In this document: in pieces, positions 8,751-16,128 of the stretch
How positions within the stretch are numbered: position 1 is the first letter of the stretch
Layout of the letters: every line of letters starts with the position of its first letter
Assembly: GCA_013140495.1 (NCBI GenBank)
Contig: JABFSR010000070.1
Span: 1-48,653 of the forward strand
From: Verrucomicrobiota bacterium
GTDB lineage: Bacteria > Verrucomicrobiota > Verrucomicrobiia > Limisphaerales > JADLHS01
Direction: 5' to 3'
DNA: 48,653 nucleotides
Notes under the pieces: model-generated
The model's database searches: none
Seen by the model: the letters and a program-made list of their open reading frames with translations, nothing else
What the model was told of the DNA's origin: nothing
Position numbers and translations under genes: made by a program

Positions 8751-9332
8751 ATGATTTTGCCAGTAGTCAAATACGGCCATCCCGTTCTTCGGGCCAAGGG
8801 CGCGAAGATTGAGAGCGCTTCAGCAGACATCACGAAGCTCATAGCTGACATGTTCGAGACCATGTACGCGAGCAAGGGGATCGGTCTTGCAGCGCAGCAG
8901 GTCGGGCAGGTGGTTCAACTTGCCGTGATTGACGTGCGCGGCATTGAGGACAGGCCATCCACACTCGAACTGGATGGCAAGCCTGCGGATGTGGAATCGA
9001 TCATGCCGCTCGTGCTCATCAATCCCGAACTGACGCCATCCGGGGAATCTATCACCGCACCGGAAGGTTGTTTGAGCTTCCCTGAAATCTATGCGGACGT
9101 CACCCGCCAGGCATTCGTGACGGTGAAGGCGCTGAACGCCAAGGGTAAACCGATTTCGTTCAAGTGCGGCGGCTTGCTTGCCCGGGCTGTTCAGCACGAG
9201 ACCGATCACCTCAACGGCATCTTGTTCATTGACCGCATGAGCAAGAAAGCCAAGGACGAAATCCGCGACGAGATCGAACTCGTCCAGGCGGAGACGAAGG
9301 CGAAGTTGCAAAAGACAACTCGAACAAACTAA
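8751..9332 (+). CDS. def: Peptide deformylase
   Basis: A 193-residue metallo-hydrolase that removes the formyl group from the initiator Met of nascent proteins at the ribosome. All three family motifs are present: motif 1 GIGLAAQQVGQ, motif 2 EGCLSFPEI with the metal-ligand Cys, and motif 3 QHETDHLNGILF, the HEXXH metal site. Between motifs 1 and 2 there is a roughly 20-residue stretch (IEDRPSTLELDGKPADVESI), a common insertion in this type. The start at 8751 is directly preceded by the CGTCACC array and lacks a ribosome site. No fmt gene follows; downstream are small proteins of unknown role. Confidence 0.95.
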   Translation: MILPVVKYGHPVLRAKGAKIESASADITKLIADMFETMYASKGIGLAAQQVGQVVQLAVIDVRGIEDRPSTLELDGKPADVESIMPLVLINPELTPSGESITAPEGCLSFPEIYADVTRQAFVTVKALNAKGKPISFKCGGLLARAVQHETDHLNGILFIDRMSKKAKDEIRDEIELVQAETKAKLQKTTRTN

Positions 9333-9387
9333 GTGTTGGCTGGTAATCCGAGTATTACGAAGGAACCTATACTGTGCATACAAAGAA

Positions 9388-9690
9388 ATGTCTCATCTTC
9401 TTACAATAATCATTGCAGCGACATGTGCATCAATGATCGTAATTTCAAGGGTGCTCACCAATCGTTACTACAGAAAACATGGGGAGGAGATTCGATCTGC
9501 TGGTACGGCTGTTGGCCAGATACCTCCCGTCTATTCGGGAATCTACATGGCTGGTTTTATCGGAATCGTTATCACTTTTTTCTGGGCAATCTTTTGTGTC
9601 GGGTGGCTCACTGCAATCTCGGTTTTGCTTTTGTATGTACTCACTGAGTTCGTGAGATCGGCAGTTTCTCCACGCAAACGCCGGCGCTGA
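9388..9690 (+). CDS. Small membrane protein of unknown function
   Basis: A 100-residue protein with an N-terminal hydrophobic helix (LLTIIIAATCASMIVIS), a central hydrophilic stretch (NRYYRKHGEEIRSAG), two further hydrophobic segments (MAGFIGIVITFFWAIFCVGW and TAISVLLLYVLTEFV) and a basic tail (SPRKRRR). The tail suggests a cytoplasmic C-terminus. I do not recognise a family. It lies 55 bases after def and 3 bases before the next gene, so the two are probably co-transcribed. This stretch is more AT-rich than the surroundings, which could mean recent acquisition. Confidence 0.55.
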   Translation: MSHLLTIIIAATCASMIVISRVLTNRYYRKHGEEIRSAGTAVGQIPPVYSGIYMAGFIGIVITFFWAIFCVGWLTAISVLLLYVLTEFVRSAVSPRKRRR

Positions 9691-9693
9691 AAT

Positions 9694-10134
9694 GTGACTG
9701 ATATCAGCCCCATATTAGCAGGAAAAATGGAATGGGAACTGGAAACATCGCCTTATCCTTTGCCCCACAAGTTAGCTTCGGGTGAGGTTATTATGGAGTC
9801 TTTCCGACGCTACCGAGATGCAATTGCTCTGCTTGATTGGGAGAATTATTGTGTAATTGAGAAAATCGAAACACTGAAACCGAGAACGGGTGCGGCAACA
9901 TCCTTGATAACTTTTCTCAAGACACTGGCCTTGAAACATCGTTTTCGAATCTTTGGAAACCCGATTCCGTACAAGCCCACCTGCTTGCTAGCTGCGGCAT
10001 CACCGTTGTCACAAACGGATTTGCAGTCTTGGTATTCTAAAAATGGATTTCTTGTCGGCAATGGTAATGACGGTGGGATTTATCTTTGGTTTCCCAACAA
10101 GCCAGAGTCACAATCAGCCAGTGGTCGACAATAG
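9694..10134 (+). CDS. GNAT-like acetyltransferase domain protein (putative)
   Basis: A 146-residue protein starting at a GTG three bases after the preceding membrane protein. The central segment GAATSLITFLKTLALKHRFRIFGNPIPY, followed by LQSWYSKNGFLVGNGNDGG, has the look of the acetyl-CoA-binding and C-terminal strands of a Gcn5-related N-acetyltransferase, including the final WY..NGF turn. The classical Q/R-x-x-G-x-G/A loop is only loosely matched (RTGAATSL). Substrate unknown. Base composition is more AT-rich than the core genes around it, and together with its membrane-protein neighbour it may be an acquired pair. The family assignment is tentative. Confidence 0.5.
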   Translation: MTDISPILAGKMEWELETSPYPLPHKLASGEVIMESFRRYRDAIALLDWENYCVIEKIETLKPRTGAATSLITFLKTLALKHRFRIFGNPIPYKPTCLLAAASPLSQTDLQSWYSKNGFLVGNGNDGGIYLWFPNKPESQSASGRQ

Positions 10135-10163
10135 ATTGTTTTATTACATCACCTACATTGGGC

Positions 10164-10520
10164 CTATCGATTCTCTTCCGCTTTCTTCTTCGGACTCCAA
10201 AACGCCGAGCCGAAGAAGATCAGTCCGCAGAGGTTGATGCCGCAGATGTAGCCGATCTTGTAGCCGCGTCCGGAATTGTTCGACGCAAAAATCTGCACGT
10301 CCTGTCCCATCACCAGACTCGGCAGCGCCATCGGCATCAGTCCGCCATGTAGCAGACCATAGGCAAAACCGGGCTTCTCGTCGCGCGGAAACATGTGCGG
10401 CGAAACCTTGGCGAAAATCCATCCGAACACCACTGCCAGCACGATGAATGTGACGATTTTTCGCAGCCATTCGCGCAGCGTAAATCCGAAGATGCGTTTT
10501 GGGTTTTCAGTCGAGGACAT
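10164..10520 (-). CDS. Small membrane protein linked to a glycosyltransferase
   Basis: A 118-residue protein starting at the ATG at 10520, one base after the stop of the upstream glycosyltransferase, so translation is probably coupled. A hydrophobic helix lies near residues 20-40 (IVTFIVLAVVFGWIFAKV), with a hairpin-like hydrophobic second half (GYICGINLCGLIFFGSAFW) and a charged tail (SPKKKAEENR). I do not recognise the family. The operon position suggests a role with the glycosyltransferase in polyprenyl-linked sugar transfer, but that is inference only. Confidence 0.6.
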   Translation of the reverse strand: MSSTENPKRIFGFTLREWLRKIVTFIVLAVVFGWIFAKVSPHMFPRDEKPGFAYGLLHGGLMPMALPSLVMGQDVQIFASNNSGRGYKIGYICGINLCGLIFFGSAFWSPKKKAEENR

Positions 10521-10521
10521 C

Positions 10522-11316
10522 TCAGTTCGTGGAGACAACATCCGCCATCAGAGGAGTCGCGCCTCTGGGAGCGCCGGCATCTTGCCGGCATGTTTCTGTT
10601 CGTGCGCCAACGGAACTCGCCGGCAAGATGGCGGCGCTCCCGGGCAATTGCTCCAACCACCAACTGAACCACCGCCACGTATCCAGCAGCGGGTGAATCT
10701 TGCTCGCCTCGGCCTTGTAAATGGTTCGCACCGGTACGAACCCGATGCGATAGCGCGCCGCCGCGAATGCCACCAGCATTTCGGATTCGATCTCGAAACG
10801 TTGCGTCGTCAGCGCCATACGCGAATACGCATCCAGATTTACCAGCCTGAAACCGCACTGCGAATCCGCCAGTGCAATGCCGGTTAACTTTGAAAGCCTG
10901 CGTGACATCCAGCGATTCACGAATCGTCTTAGCCAGGGCATCGCAATGGTGTCACCCATCCGGTTGCCAACGATCAGTGATCCTCCTGTTGTGTCCGCGA
11001 GTTTGAAGAAGCGTGGAATCTCCTCTGCGGAGTGCTGGCCGTCTCCGTCCAGCATGATCACCCATTTGAATCCTCGTTGATGGGCATGGTCAAAACCTGC
11101 GCGCAGTGCCGTGCCCTTTCCGAGATTCCTCGTGTGCTGCAAAACCTCCACACAGGCGCGGTTTGCGATTTCTGCCGTCGCATCCGTGGAGCCGTCATCC
11201 ACTACGATGATGTTCGGCAGATGCGCTCGCACACCGCCAATCACATCGGCAATGTGCCGGGCCTCGTTGAAGCACGGAATTACCGCCACGCATTGAGTCG
11301 TCCAGTCCATTTGCAA
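10522..11316 (-). CDS. Family 2 glycosyltransferase (dolichyl/undecaprenyl-phosphate sugar synthase type) with repeat-derived C-terminus
   Basis: A 264-residue GT-A enzyme. VAVIPCFNEARHIADVI begins the nucleotide-binding fold, IVVDDGSTDAT is the first DxD-like site, GKGTALRAGFDHA and VIMLDGDGQHSAEEIP carry the metal-binding Asp residues, and DSQCGFRLVN the acceptor region. This resembles polyprenyl-phosphate mannose/glucose synthases, which load a lipid carrier at the membrane. No C-terminal membrane helices are present. Residues 226-250 are encoded by a GGAGCGCCGGC-type palindrome (10568-10640) that extends the natural C-terminus into a tail reading AAILPAS...RQDAGAP. It forms an operon with the small membrane protein that starts one base after its stop. 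Confidence 0.85.
   Translation of the reverse strand: MQMDWTTQCVAVIPCFNEARHIADVIGGVRAHLPNIIVVDDGSTDATAEIANRACVEVLQHTRNLGKGTALRAGFDHAHQRGFKWVIMLDGDGQHSAEEIPRFFKLADTTGGSLIVGNRMGDTIAMPWLRRFVNRWMSRRLSKLTGIALADSQCGFRLVNLDAYSRMALTTQRFEIESEMLVAFAAARYRIGFVPVRTIYKAEASKIHPLLDTWRWFSWWLEQLPGSAAILPASSVGARTETCRQDAGAPRGATPLMADVVSTN
10568..10640. repeat. REP-like palindrome inside the glycosyltransferase gene
   Basis: A 73-base inverted repeat: GGAGCGCCGGCATCTTGCCG at the left and CGGCAAGATGGCGGCGCTCC at the right, with a short unpaired middle. It shares the GGAGCGCCGGC end with the palindromes flanking the RAYT gene at 19.4-20.3 kb but has a different inner stem (CATCTTGCCGGC). It is translated in frame at the C-terminus of the glycosyltransferase. 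Confidence 0.8.
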
Positions 11317-11340
11317 TCCATCAGAACAGAATCACGCCCG

Positions 11341-11376
11341 AAACAAAACAAAAAGCGCCGGAAGTTTTCCGGCGCT
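11341..11376 (-). terminator. Intrinsic terminator of the secreted protein gene 11400-11969
   Basis: On the minus strand a perfect 10-base-pair stem (AGCGCCGGAA / TTCCGGCGCT, three-base loop) is followed by TTTTTGTTTTG. It lies 24 bases after the stop of the secreted protein gene and just before the glycosyltransferase start, so the two genes are transcriptionally separate. Confidence 0.85.
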
Positions 11377-11399
11377 CGTTTCAATTCACCCGGCCATCC

Positions 11400-11969
11400 T
11401 CAGTCCACACTCTCAATGTGCAGATTGGATTTCACGACGCGTCCGTCCTCAACGGACACGAGGACTTCGCCGATCTTGGCGTTATCGTTCGGATTCTTGA
11501 GCTTGGCCGCCCAGAGTTCCACCTTCCATACCGGACCTTCATCGTGTTTCTGAAGGGTGAGCTTGGAGGCTTTGAGTGTCACAGGTTTCAGGATCGGCTC
11601 GCCCGAGGCAATCTCAATGGCCTTGTCCGAATCAATCCGGAACTTGTCTCGATTCAATTTCTTGTCATCGCCGGTTACAGGCTCAAGCATCCGCATGGGC
11701 CGCGTGACTTTCAGCTTCTTGCCGCCGCCGAATTTCACTTCAGTGGCCTTGAACGTCGCGTCCACGTCGTAATAGACGATGTACCAGACGTTCGGTATGA
11801 GCGAGCCGATGGATTTCTCGGAGCGGATCTGGACGATTTTGTCCTTGGCATCCTTGCCCACATATTCGTTGCCTTCCCTGATGAGATCAAACGCAGTGGG
11901 TTCGGCGGCTTGGACGATTCGCGCAGCGAAGGCGAGCGCCAGCATTGTCAGTGTCAGTTTCTTTTTCAT
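11400..11969 (-). CDS. Secreted protein of unknown function
   Basis: A 189-residue protein with a clear signal peptide (MKKKLTLTMLALAFAARIVQA, cleavage after AEP or QAA). The mature part is beta-rich and charged, with YYDVDATFKATEVKFGGGKKLKV, KFRIDSDKAIEIASG and PVWKVELWAAK...IGEVLVSVEDGRVV. The end of the protein (KIGEVLVSVEDGRVVKSNLH) resembles PepSY-like repeats, which modulate peptidases or bind other proteins in the periplasm, but this is a weak likeness. It has its own terminator downstream and faces away from the radical SAM operon. No operon partner is visible. Confidence 0.6.
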   Translation of the reverse strand: MKKKLTLTMLALAFAARIVQAAEPTAFDLIREGNEYVGKDAKDKIVQIRSEKSIGSLIPNVWYIVYYDVDATFKATEVKFGGGKKLKVTRPMRMLEPVTGDDKKLNRDKFRIDSDKAIEIASGEPILKPVTLKASKLTLQKHDEGPVWKVELWAAKLKNPNDNAKIGEVLVSVEDGRVVKSNLHIESVD

Positions 11970-12031
11970 TCAGTTTTTTATTTTCAAGTTAAGTTGCCTT
12001 AACGACTCCAGCCTATTCGACCGCGACTACG

Positions 12032-12062
12032 TTGACAATGTTCAATCGCTTCCGGGTAAATT
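12032..12062 (+). promoter_or_regulatory. Possible sigma-70-like promoter of the radical SAM/ketosynthase operon
   Basis: A consensus TTGACA at 12032-12037 is followed, after 18-19 bases, by GTAAAT/TAAATT at 12056-12062. Transcription would begin around 12068-12070. This favours translation of the radical SAM gene from the GTG at 12096 or 12102 rather than from the TTG at 12066. The spacer is slightly long. Confidence 0.4.
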
Positions 12063-12095
12063 CCATTGCGCCCGCGCCTTCCGGCGGGTTTAATC

Positions 12096-13127
12096 GTGTG
12101 CGTGTCGGATCGAAGTTATTTCCCCACAGAGCCGGACATCGAATTGACCGGCGAAGCTCAAGCCGCGCTGCATGAACGCGCCGCCGCAGTCACACGCGAG
12201 GAGTTTGGCAACAAGGTTTTTGTTCGCGCCGTCGTCGAGGTTTCCAACTTCTGCCGCGAGAACTGCGCCTACTGCGGCATGCGCCGGGACAACAAGCAAC
12301 TCGCCCGTTATCGCGCGAATCATGAACAGATTGCCGAAATGCTCATCCAACACCGGCCTGCCGCCGTGACGGACATCAACATCCAGACGGGCGAAGACCC
12401 CGTGGCCGTGCGTGAAGTGGTGTTGCCGCTCATCCAGACGTTGAGGCGCGAAACCAATCTTGGCATAAGCGTGTGCCTCGGCACGTTTGCGCGCGAAATC
12501 TACGCGGAGCTAAAGGTCGCCGGAGCGAGTATCTACATCATGAAGTTCGAGAGTGCGGATGCAGCGCGTTACACAGCGCTCGAAGCGCCCGGTACACTGG
12601 ACGAACGTGTGCGCCACATCCGGCAGCTCGCAGCGGATGGATGGAACGTCAGTTCCGGTTTTATCGTGGGACTTGCCGGACAGACTCCGCGCGAGCTTCT
12701 TGGAAATCTTCGCCTGGCCGATGCGTTGCCGCTTGCCGGTTGCAGCGTGAGCCCGTTCATTCCCGGCGAAGACACACCACTCGCCAACGACCTGCCCGCA
12801 CCGTTTCATTGGACTTTGAATTGCATGGCGGCGATGCGGCTGATGCGGCCTGATTGGGTCATCCCTGCCGTGAGTGCGTTAAATCTTGCCGGTCAGGACG
12901 GCTATCGCCAGGGACTCCGCGTTGGTGCGAATCTCGTCACAATAAATCTTACGCCCGAGGATGTGCGCGGTGACTACGTCATCTACAAGCGCGACCGTTT
13001 CATCATGACCGAAGAGCGCGTGCTCAATGCAATAGCCGCCGAGGGACTTTCCCCTTCGCGCGAAGGACTCGCAGAGCATTATCGTCTGAACCAAAGCCGC
13101 GCAGGTCTCATAGCGGCGACAGCTTGA
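12096..13127 (+). CDS. HydE/BioB/PylB-superfamily radical SAM enzyme
   Basis: About 343 residues from the GTG at 12096; a TTG at 12066 and a GTG at 12102 are alternatives. The [4Fe-4S]-SAM motif is C-x3-C-x2-C in SNFCRENCAYCGMRRDN. This context, followed by LARYR, INIQTGEDP, YIMKFESADAARY, SGFIVGLAGQT and SVSPFIPGEDTPL, resembles HydE (the [FeFe]-hydrogenase maturase) and PylB more closely than biotin synthase. No hydrogenase, hydF, hydG or pyl genes are present in the window. It is the first gene of an operon with two ketosynthase-like proteins, a FabG and an ACP, with only a 7-base gap to the next gene. A radical step on an acyl or amino-acid-derived intermediate is a reasonable inference, but the substrate is unknown. 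Confidence 0.82.
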   Translation: MCVSDRSYFPTEPDIELTGEAQAALHERAAAVTREEFGNKVFVRAVVEVSNFCRENCAYCGMRRDNKQLARYRANHEQIAEMLIQHRPAAVTDINIQTGEDPVAVREVVLPLIQTLRRETNLGISVCLGTFAREIYAELKVAGASIYIMKFESADAARYTALEAPGTLDERVRHIRQLAADGWNVSSGFIVGLAGQTPRELLGNLRLADALPLAGCSVSPFIPGEDTPLANDLPAPFHWTLNCMAAMRLMRPDWVIPAVSALNLAGQDGYRQGLRVGANLVTINLTPEDVRGDYVIYKRDRFIMTEERVLNAIAAEGLSPSREGLAEHYRLNQSRAGLIAATA

Positions 13128-13134
13128 ATCGCGT

Positions 13135-14376
13135 GTGCTTTTTCCCCCGCCAATTACTTCCGCGCCACCCGCGCGCGTGGTCGTCACCGGTGCGGGGATC
13201 GTAACTGCGCTGGGCATCGGATGGCGCACGAATGCGGACGGCTTTCGCGAAGGCAGAACCGCCTTTCGGCCCGTGACGTTGTTTGATGTTTCTCGCCAAC
13301 GCACAAAAATTGCCGCCGAAGTTGATTTGCCTGATTCACTCCCGGTCACGCAGCTCGATCCGAAAACTCTCCGCCGTATTGACCGTGCATCGCGGATGCT
13401 GCTTCTCGCGTCACACGAGGCATGGACACAATCAGGCTGGCAGGGCAATGCGAGCATTCCCATCGTCCTCGGCACGACGAGCGGTGGCATGGCGCTGGGT
13501 GAGGAATACTTGCGTCAGGCGCTCATCTCGCCGCGCGACCAACGACATCAGCCGAGTCGAATCGCAAATTATCAGGCCCAGCGTCAGGCGTTGGATGTTT
13601 GTGATGCGTTCGGGTTTTGCGGCCCAATTACCATCATCGCCAACGCCTGCGCTTCCGGCTCAAACGCCATCGGCCACGCGTGGGAACTCGTTCGTCATCA
13701 TCGCGCGGAACGCGTACTCACCGGTGGCTTCGATGCTCTTTGCCAGCTGACCTTCGCAGGCTTTGATTCTCTGCAAGCCCTGTCGCCCGAACCCTGTCGT
13801 CCGTTTGACGCCGCACGCACGGGACTTTCTCTGGGAGAAGGGGCCGCAGTGTTAACGGTTGAATCGCTTGAATCGGCACATGCGCGCGGCGCGGAAATTC
13901 TCGGCGAGATCATCGGTTACGGTGCAGCGACGGATACCCATCATCTTACGCAACCGCATCCACAAGGCGATGCTGCGCTTGCGACGATGACTGCCGCTTG
14001 CGAAATGGCTGGCATCACTCCACGAGACGTGAATTACGTGAACGCGCATGGGACCGCGACGCCGCAAAACGACAGTACCGAGGCTGCGGCCATCAATCGG
14101 TGGGCTGGCGAACGAGCTGCGACATTGCCGGTTAGTTCAACGAAAGCGAGCATCGGGCATTTGCTTGGCGCTGCCGGTGCGGTGGAAGCTGTCGTGAGCC
14201 TGATGACTTTGAGCGGACAATGGCTGCCGCCAGAGTGTGCGCTCAAGACGATTGATCCCGCCTGCAATTTTCCAATCGTCACCAAGTCAACCGACGCACG
14301 AGTTGATGTCGTCCTCTCGAATTCATTCGGTTTCGGCGGCGCAAACGCAACGCTTGCTTTCAGGAGGTGGAAATGA
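13135..14376 (+). CDS. Beta-ketoacyl-ACP synthase II-like ketosynthase, catalytically complete
   Basis: A 413-residue FabF/KS-alpha-type condensing enzyme starting at a GTG seven bases after the radical SAM gene. The thiolase-fold triad is intact: Cys in IIANACASGSNAIG, His in NAHGTATPQNDSTE and His in STKASIGHLLGAAGAVEAV, followed by the Lys/Gly-rich end NSFGFGGANATLAF. It would condense malonyl-ACP with an acyl chain. The stop overlaps the start of a second, degenerate ketosynthase (ATGA), so the pair is translationally coupled, as KS-alpha/chain-length-factor pairs are in type II polyketide and aryl polyene clusters. It is probably not the housekeeping FabF, given this specialised operon, but that cannot be proved here. 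Confidence 0.85.
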   Translation: MLFPPPITSAPPARVVVTGAGIVTALGIGWRTNADGFREGRTAFRPVTLFDVSRQRTKIAAEVDLPDSLPVTQLDPKTLRRIDRASRMLLLASHEAWTQSGWQGNASIPIVLGTTSGGMALGEEYLRQALISPRDQRHQPSRIANYQAQRQALDVCDAFGFCGPITIIANACASGSNAIGHAWELVRHHRAERVLTGGFDALCQLTFAGFDSLQALSPEPCRPFDAARTGLSLGEGAAVLTVESLESAHARGAEILGEIIGYGAATDTHHLTQPHPQGDAALATMTAACEMAGITPRDVNYVNAHGTATPQNDSTEAAAINRWAGERAATLPVSSTKASIGHLLGAAGAVEAVVSLMTLSGQWLPPECALKTIDPACNFPIVTKSTDARVDVVLSNSFGFGGANATLAFRRWK

Positions 14377-15386
14377 ACCGCGTGTTCGTTTACGGTCTCG
14401 GCGCAGTTTCACCTGCAGGCTGGGGCGTGGGCGCGTTGTGCGATGTGGTTAAACGTCAGGAACCCGTAGCCACCAAGACTTTGGCGCGACCTGGATGGGA
14501 GATGCCTTTCATCATCCGGCAGGTTCCAGCGCCCGCAATGCGGCCGGCATTTCTTACGCACGCGCGATTGCGCCGCGCAAATTTGATCTCGCAGTTCACC
14601 GTGGCCGCCGCGTTGGAAGCGTTGGGGGACGATATGGCCAGCGTCAGTAATGGTTCGTTGCGCCTGGGCATCGTGATGTGTGTGATGGCGGGCAGTGTCG
14701 CATACTCGCGGCGTTTCTTCGAGGAGACAATGCGTGATCCAACGACAGCGAGTCCGCTCATTTTCCCCGAGACGGTTTTCAACGCGGCGGCAAGTCATCT
14801 TGCGGCGTATCTCGGCTGCCCGGGCATCAACTACACCATCGTCGGTGACGAAAGCACGTTCGTGCAGGGGCTCGCGATCGCGGCTGACTGGTTGCTTGCC
14901 GGCAAGTGCGATGGTTGCGTTGTCATTGCCGCGGAGGAAATGGACTGGATTGTCTCCGATGCCGTGCGTTTGTTCGACAGGCAATCAATTCATAGCGACG
15001 GCGCTGGTGCGCTCTATTTGAAGTCCGAAATCCGAAGTCCGAGGTCCGAAGTCGAACTGGCTTCCATCACCGATTCATTTCCATTCACGAAGCTCCAGAC
15101 CCGCTCCGGCGCGGCGCGGTGTGTTAGGGAACAGCTTGCCGCTGACGACAATCAACTGCTGTGTGACAGCGATACTGTTCACGAGCGGAAACTGTGGAAG
15201 GATTGGCGCGGCCACAGAATTTCCATCAAACCATTGCTCGGAGAGGCGTTCTCCGCGTCTGCCGCGTGGCAATGCATCGTCGCCTGTGATTCGTTACAAC
15301 ATGGCGACTTCGCTGCCGCGAATGTTTCCGTCGTGGGCGCGAATCAGGCGGCCATCGGCGCGCGATTTATTAAAGCCAATCTCTAA
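14373..15386 (+). CDS. Degenerate ketosynthase (chain-length-factor-like partner)
   Basis: A 337-residue protein. The ATG at 14373 overlaps the ketosynthase stop and is preceded by a good ribosome site (AGGAGG at 14362-14367). The N-terminus (VYGLGAVSPAGWGVGAL) and the segment RLGIVMCVMAGSVAYSRRFFEE are ketosynthase-like. At the nucleophile position, however, the sequence reads TIVGDESTFVQGLA instead of ACASG, with Ser161 aligned to the catalytic Cys, and the NAHGT and K-x-x-x-GH His motifs are missing. It is also about 75 residues shorter than its partner. It is therefore likely a non-catalytic KS-beta/chain-length factor forming a heterodimer with the preceding enzyme. Residues 217-228 (KSEIRSPRSEVE) come from a heptamer array. 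Confidence 0.75.
   Translation: MNRVFVYGLGAVSPAGWGVGALCDVVKRQEPVATKTLARPGWEMPFIIRQVPAPAMRPAFLTHARLRRANLISQFTVAAALEALGDDMASVSNGSLRLGIVMCVMAGSVAYSRRFFEETMRDPTTASPLIFPETVFNAAASHLAAYLGCPGINYTIVGDESTFVQGLAIAADWLLAGKCDGCVVIAAEEMDWIVSDAVRLFDRQSIHSDGAGALYLKSEIRSPRSEVELASITDSFPFTKLQTRSGAARCVREQLAADDNQLLCDSDTVHERKLWKDWRGHRISIKPLLGEAFSASAAWQCIVACDSLQHGDFAAANVSVVGANQAAIGARFIKANL
15023..15057. repeat. Heptamer tandem array (GTCCGAA) inside the degenerate ketosynthase
   Basis: Five consecutive 7-base units read GTCCGAA, ATCCGAA, GTCCGAG, GTCCGAA and the diverged GTCGAAC. The unit has no stop in any of the three frames it passes through, so the array is translated without interruption. Confidence 0.8.
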
Positions 15387-15396
15387 CCCCATCATC

Positions 15397-16128
15397 ATGA
15401 GTCAGCGAATCATCCTCATCACCGGCGCCAACGGCGGTCTCGGTTGCGCGATTGCCACCGCGTTTCTCAACGAATCAGCGCAAAACATCCTCTGGCTCGG
15501 CGTTCACTCGCGTCGCGAACAAGCGGATACACTTGCGGCCAAATACACCGGTCGCTGCCACATCGTCACGCTTGATGTTCGCAAGCCGGAATCGTGGAAG
15601 CAGGTTGTCGCCGAAATTCTTTCCACGCACAAACGTCTCGACGTGCTCGTGAACAACGCCGGCGCGCATCAGGATTCTCTGCTCGCGATGATGAAGCCTG
15701 AATCCTGGCATGATGTGATTGCCGTAAATCTCGACGGCGTGTTCCACGGTTGTCAGGCGGTGTTGCCAGCCATGATCAGTCAACGCGCAGGGCGCATTGT
15801 GAATATCGCATCGTTGAGCGCGCTGCTTGCGCCGCCGGGCCAGGCGAATTACGCGGCGGCCAAGGCCGGTGTGGTCGGCCTCACCCAATCGCTTGCCAAG
15901 GAAGTTGCACGCATCGGCATCACGGTGAACGCACTTTGCCCTGGCTACGTGGAAACCGAGGCGCTGGCAGCCATGAGTGATGAAGAACGCAAGCGCGCTT
16001 TGGAAAAGGTTCCAATGCGGCGGTTCGGTCGCCCTGAAGAAATCGCCGCGACGGTTCGCTTTCTGGCTTGCGCGGATGCGGGCTACATTACAGGCTCCGC
16101 CCTCAAAATTGACGGCGGGATATTGTAA
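15397..16128 (+). CDS. 3-oxoacyl-ACP reductase (FabG-like SDR)
   Basis: A 243-residue short-chain dehydrogenase/reductase starting at the ATG at 15397 (MSQRIILITGANGGLG). The Rossmann TGANGGLG cofactor loop, NNAG (NNAGAHQD), the catalytic Ser in NIASLSALLAPPG, and Tyr and Lys in NYAAAKAGVVGL form the complete Ser-Tyr-Lys tetrad. It ends with SALKIDGGIL, typical of FabG. It would reduce the beta-keto group made by the ketosynthase pair with NADPH. It is 10 bases after the degenerate ketosynthase and its TAA stop overlaps the ACP start (TAATG). The operon contains no dehydratase or enoyl reductase, so a full fatty-acid cycle would need partners from elsewhere. Confidence 0.88.
   Translation: MSQRIILITGANGGLGCAIATAFLNESAQNILWLGVHSRREQADTLAAKYTGRCHIVTLDVRKPESWKQVVAEILSTHKRLDVLVNNAGAHQDSLLAMMKPESWHDVIAVNLDGVFHGCQAVLPAMISQRAGRIVNIASLSALLAPPGQANYAAAKAGVVGLTQSLAKEVARIGITVNALCPGYVETEALAAMSDEERKRALEKVPMRRFGRPEEIAATVRFLACADAGYITGSALKIDGGIL

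Noticed and set aside
10393..10887. 164-codon plus-strand frame opposite the glycosyltransferase
   Set aside because: Its continuity is due to the palindrome and to codon bias; the minus-strand glycosyltransferase has clear motifs.
12096..13127. Reading the radical SAM gene as biotin synthase (bioB)
   Set aside because: The cluster motif context CRENCAYCGMRRDN, the RYR and QTGEDP segments fit HydE/PylB better than BioB, and no other biotin genes are near.
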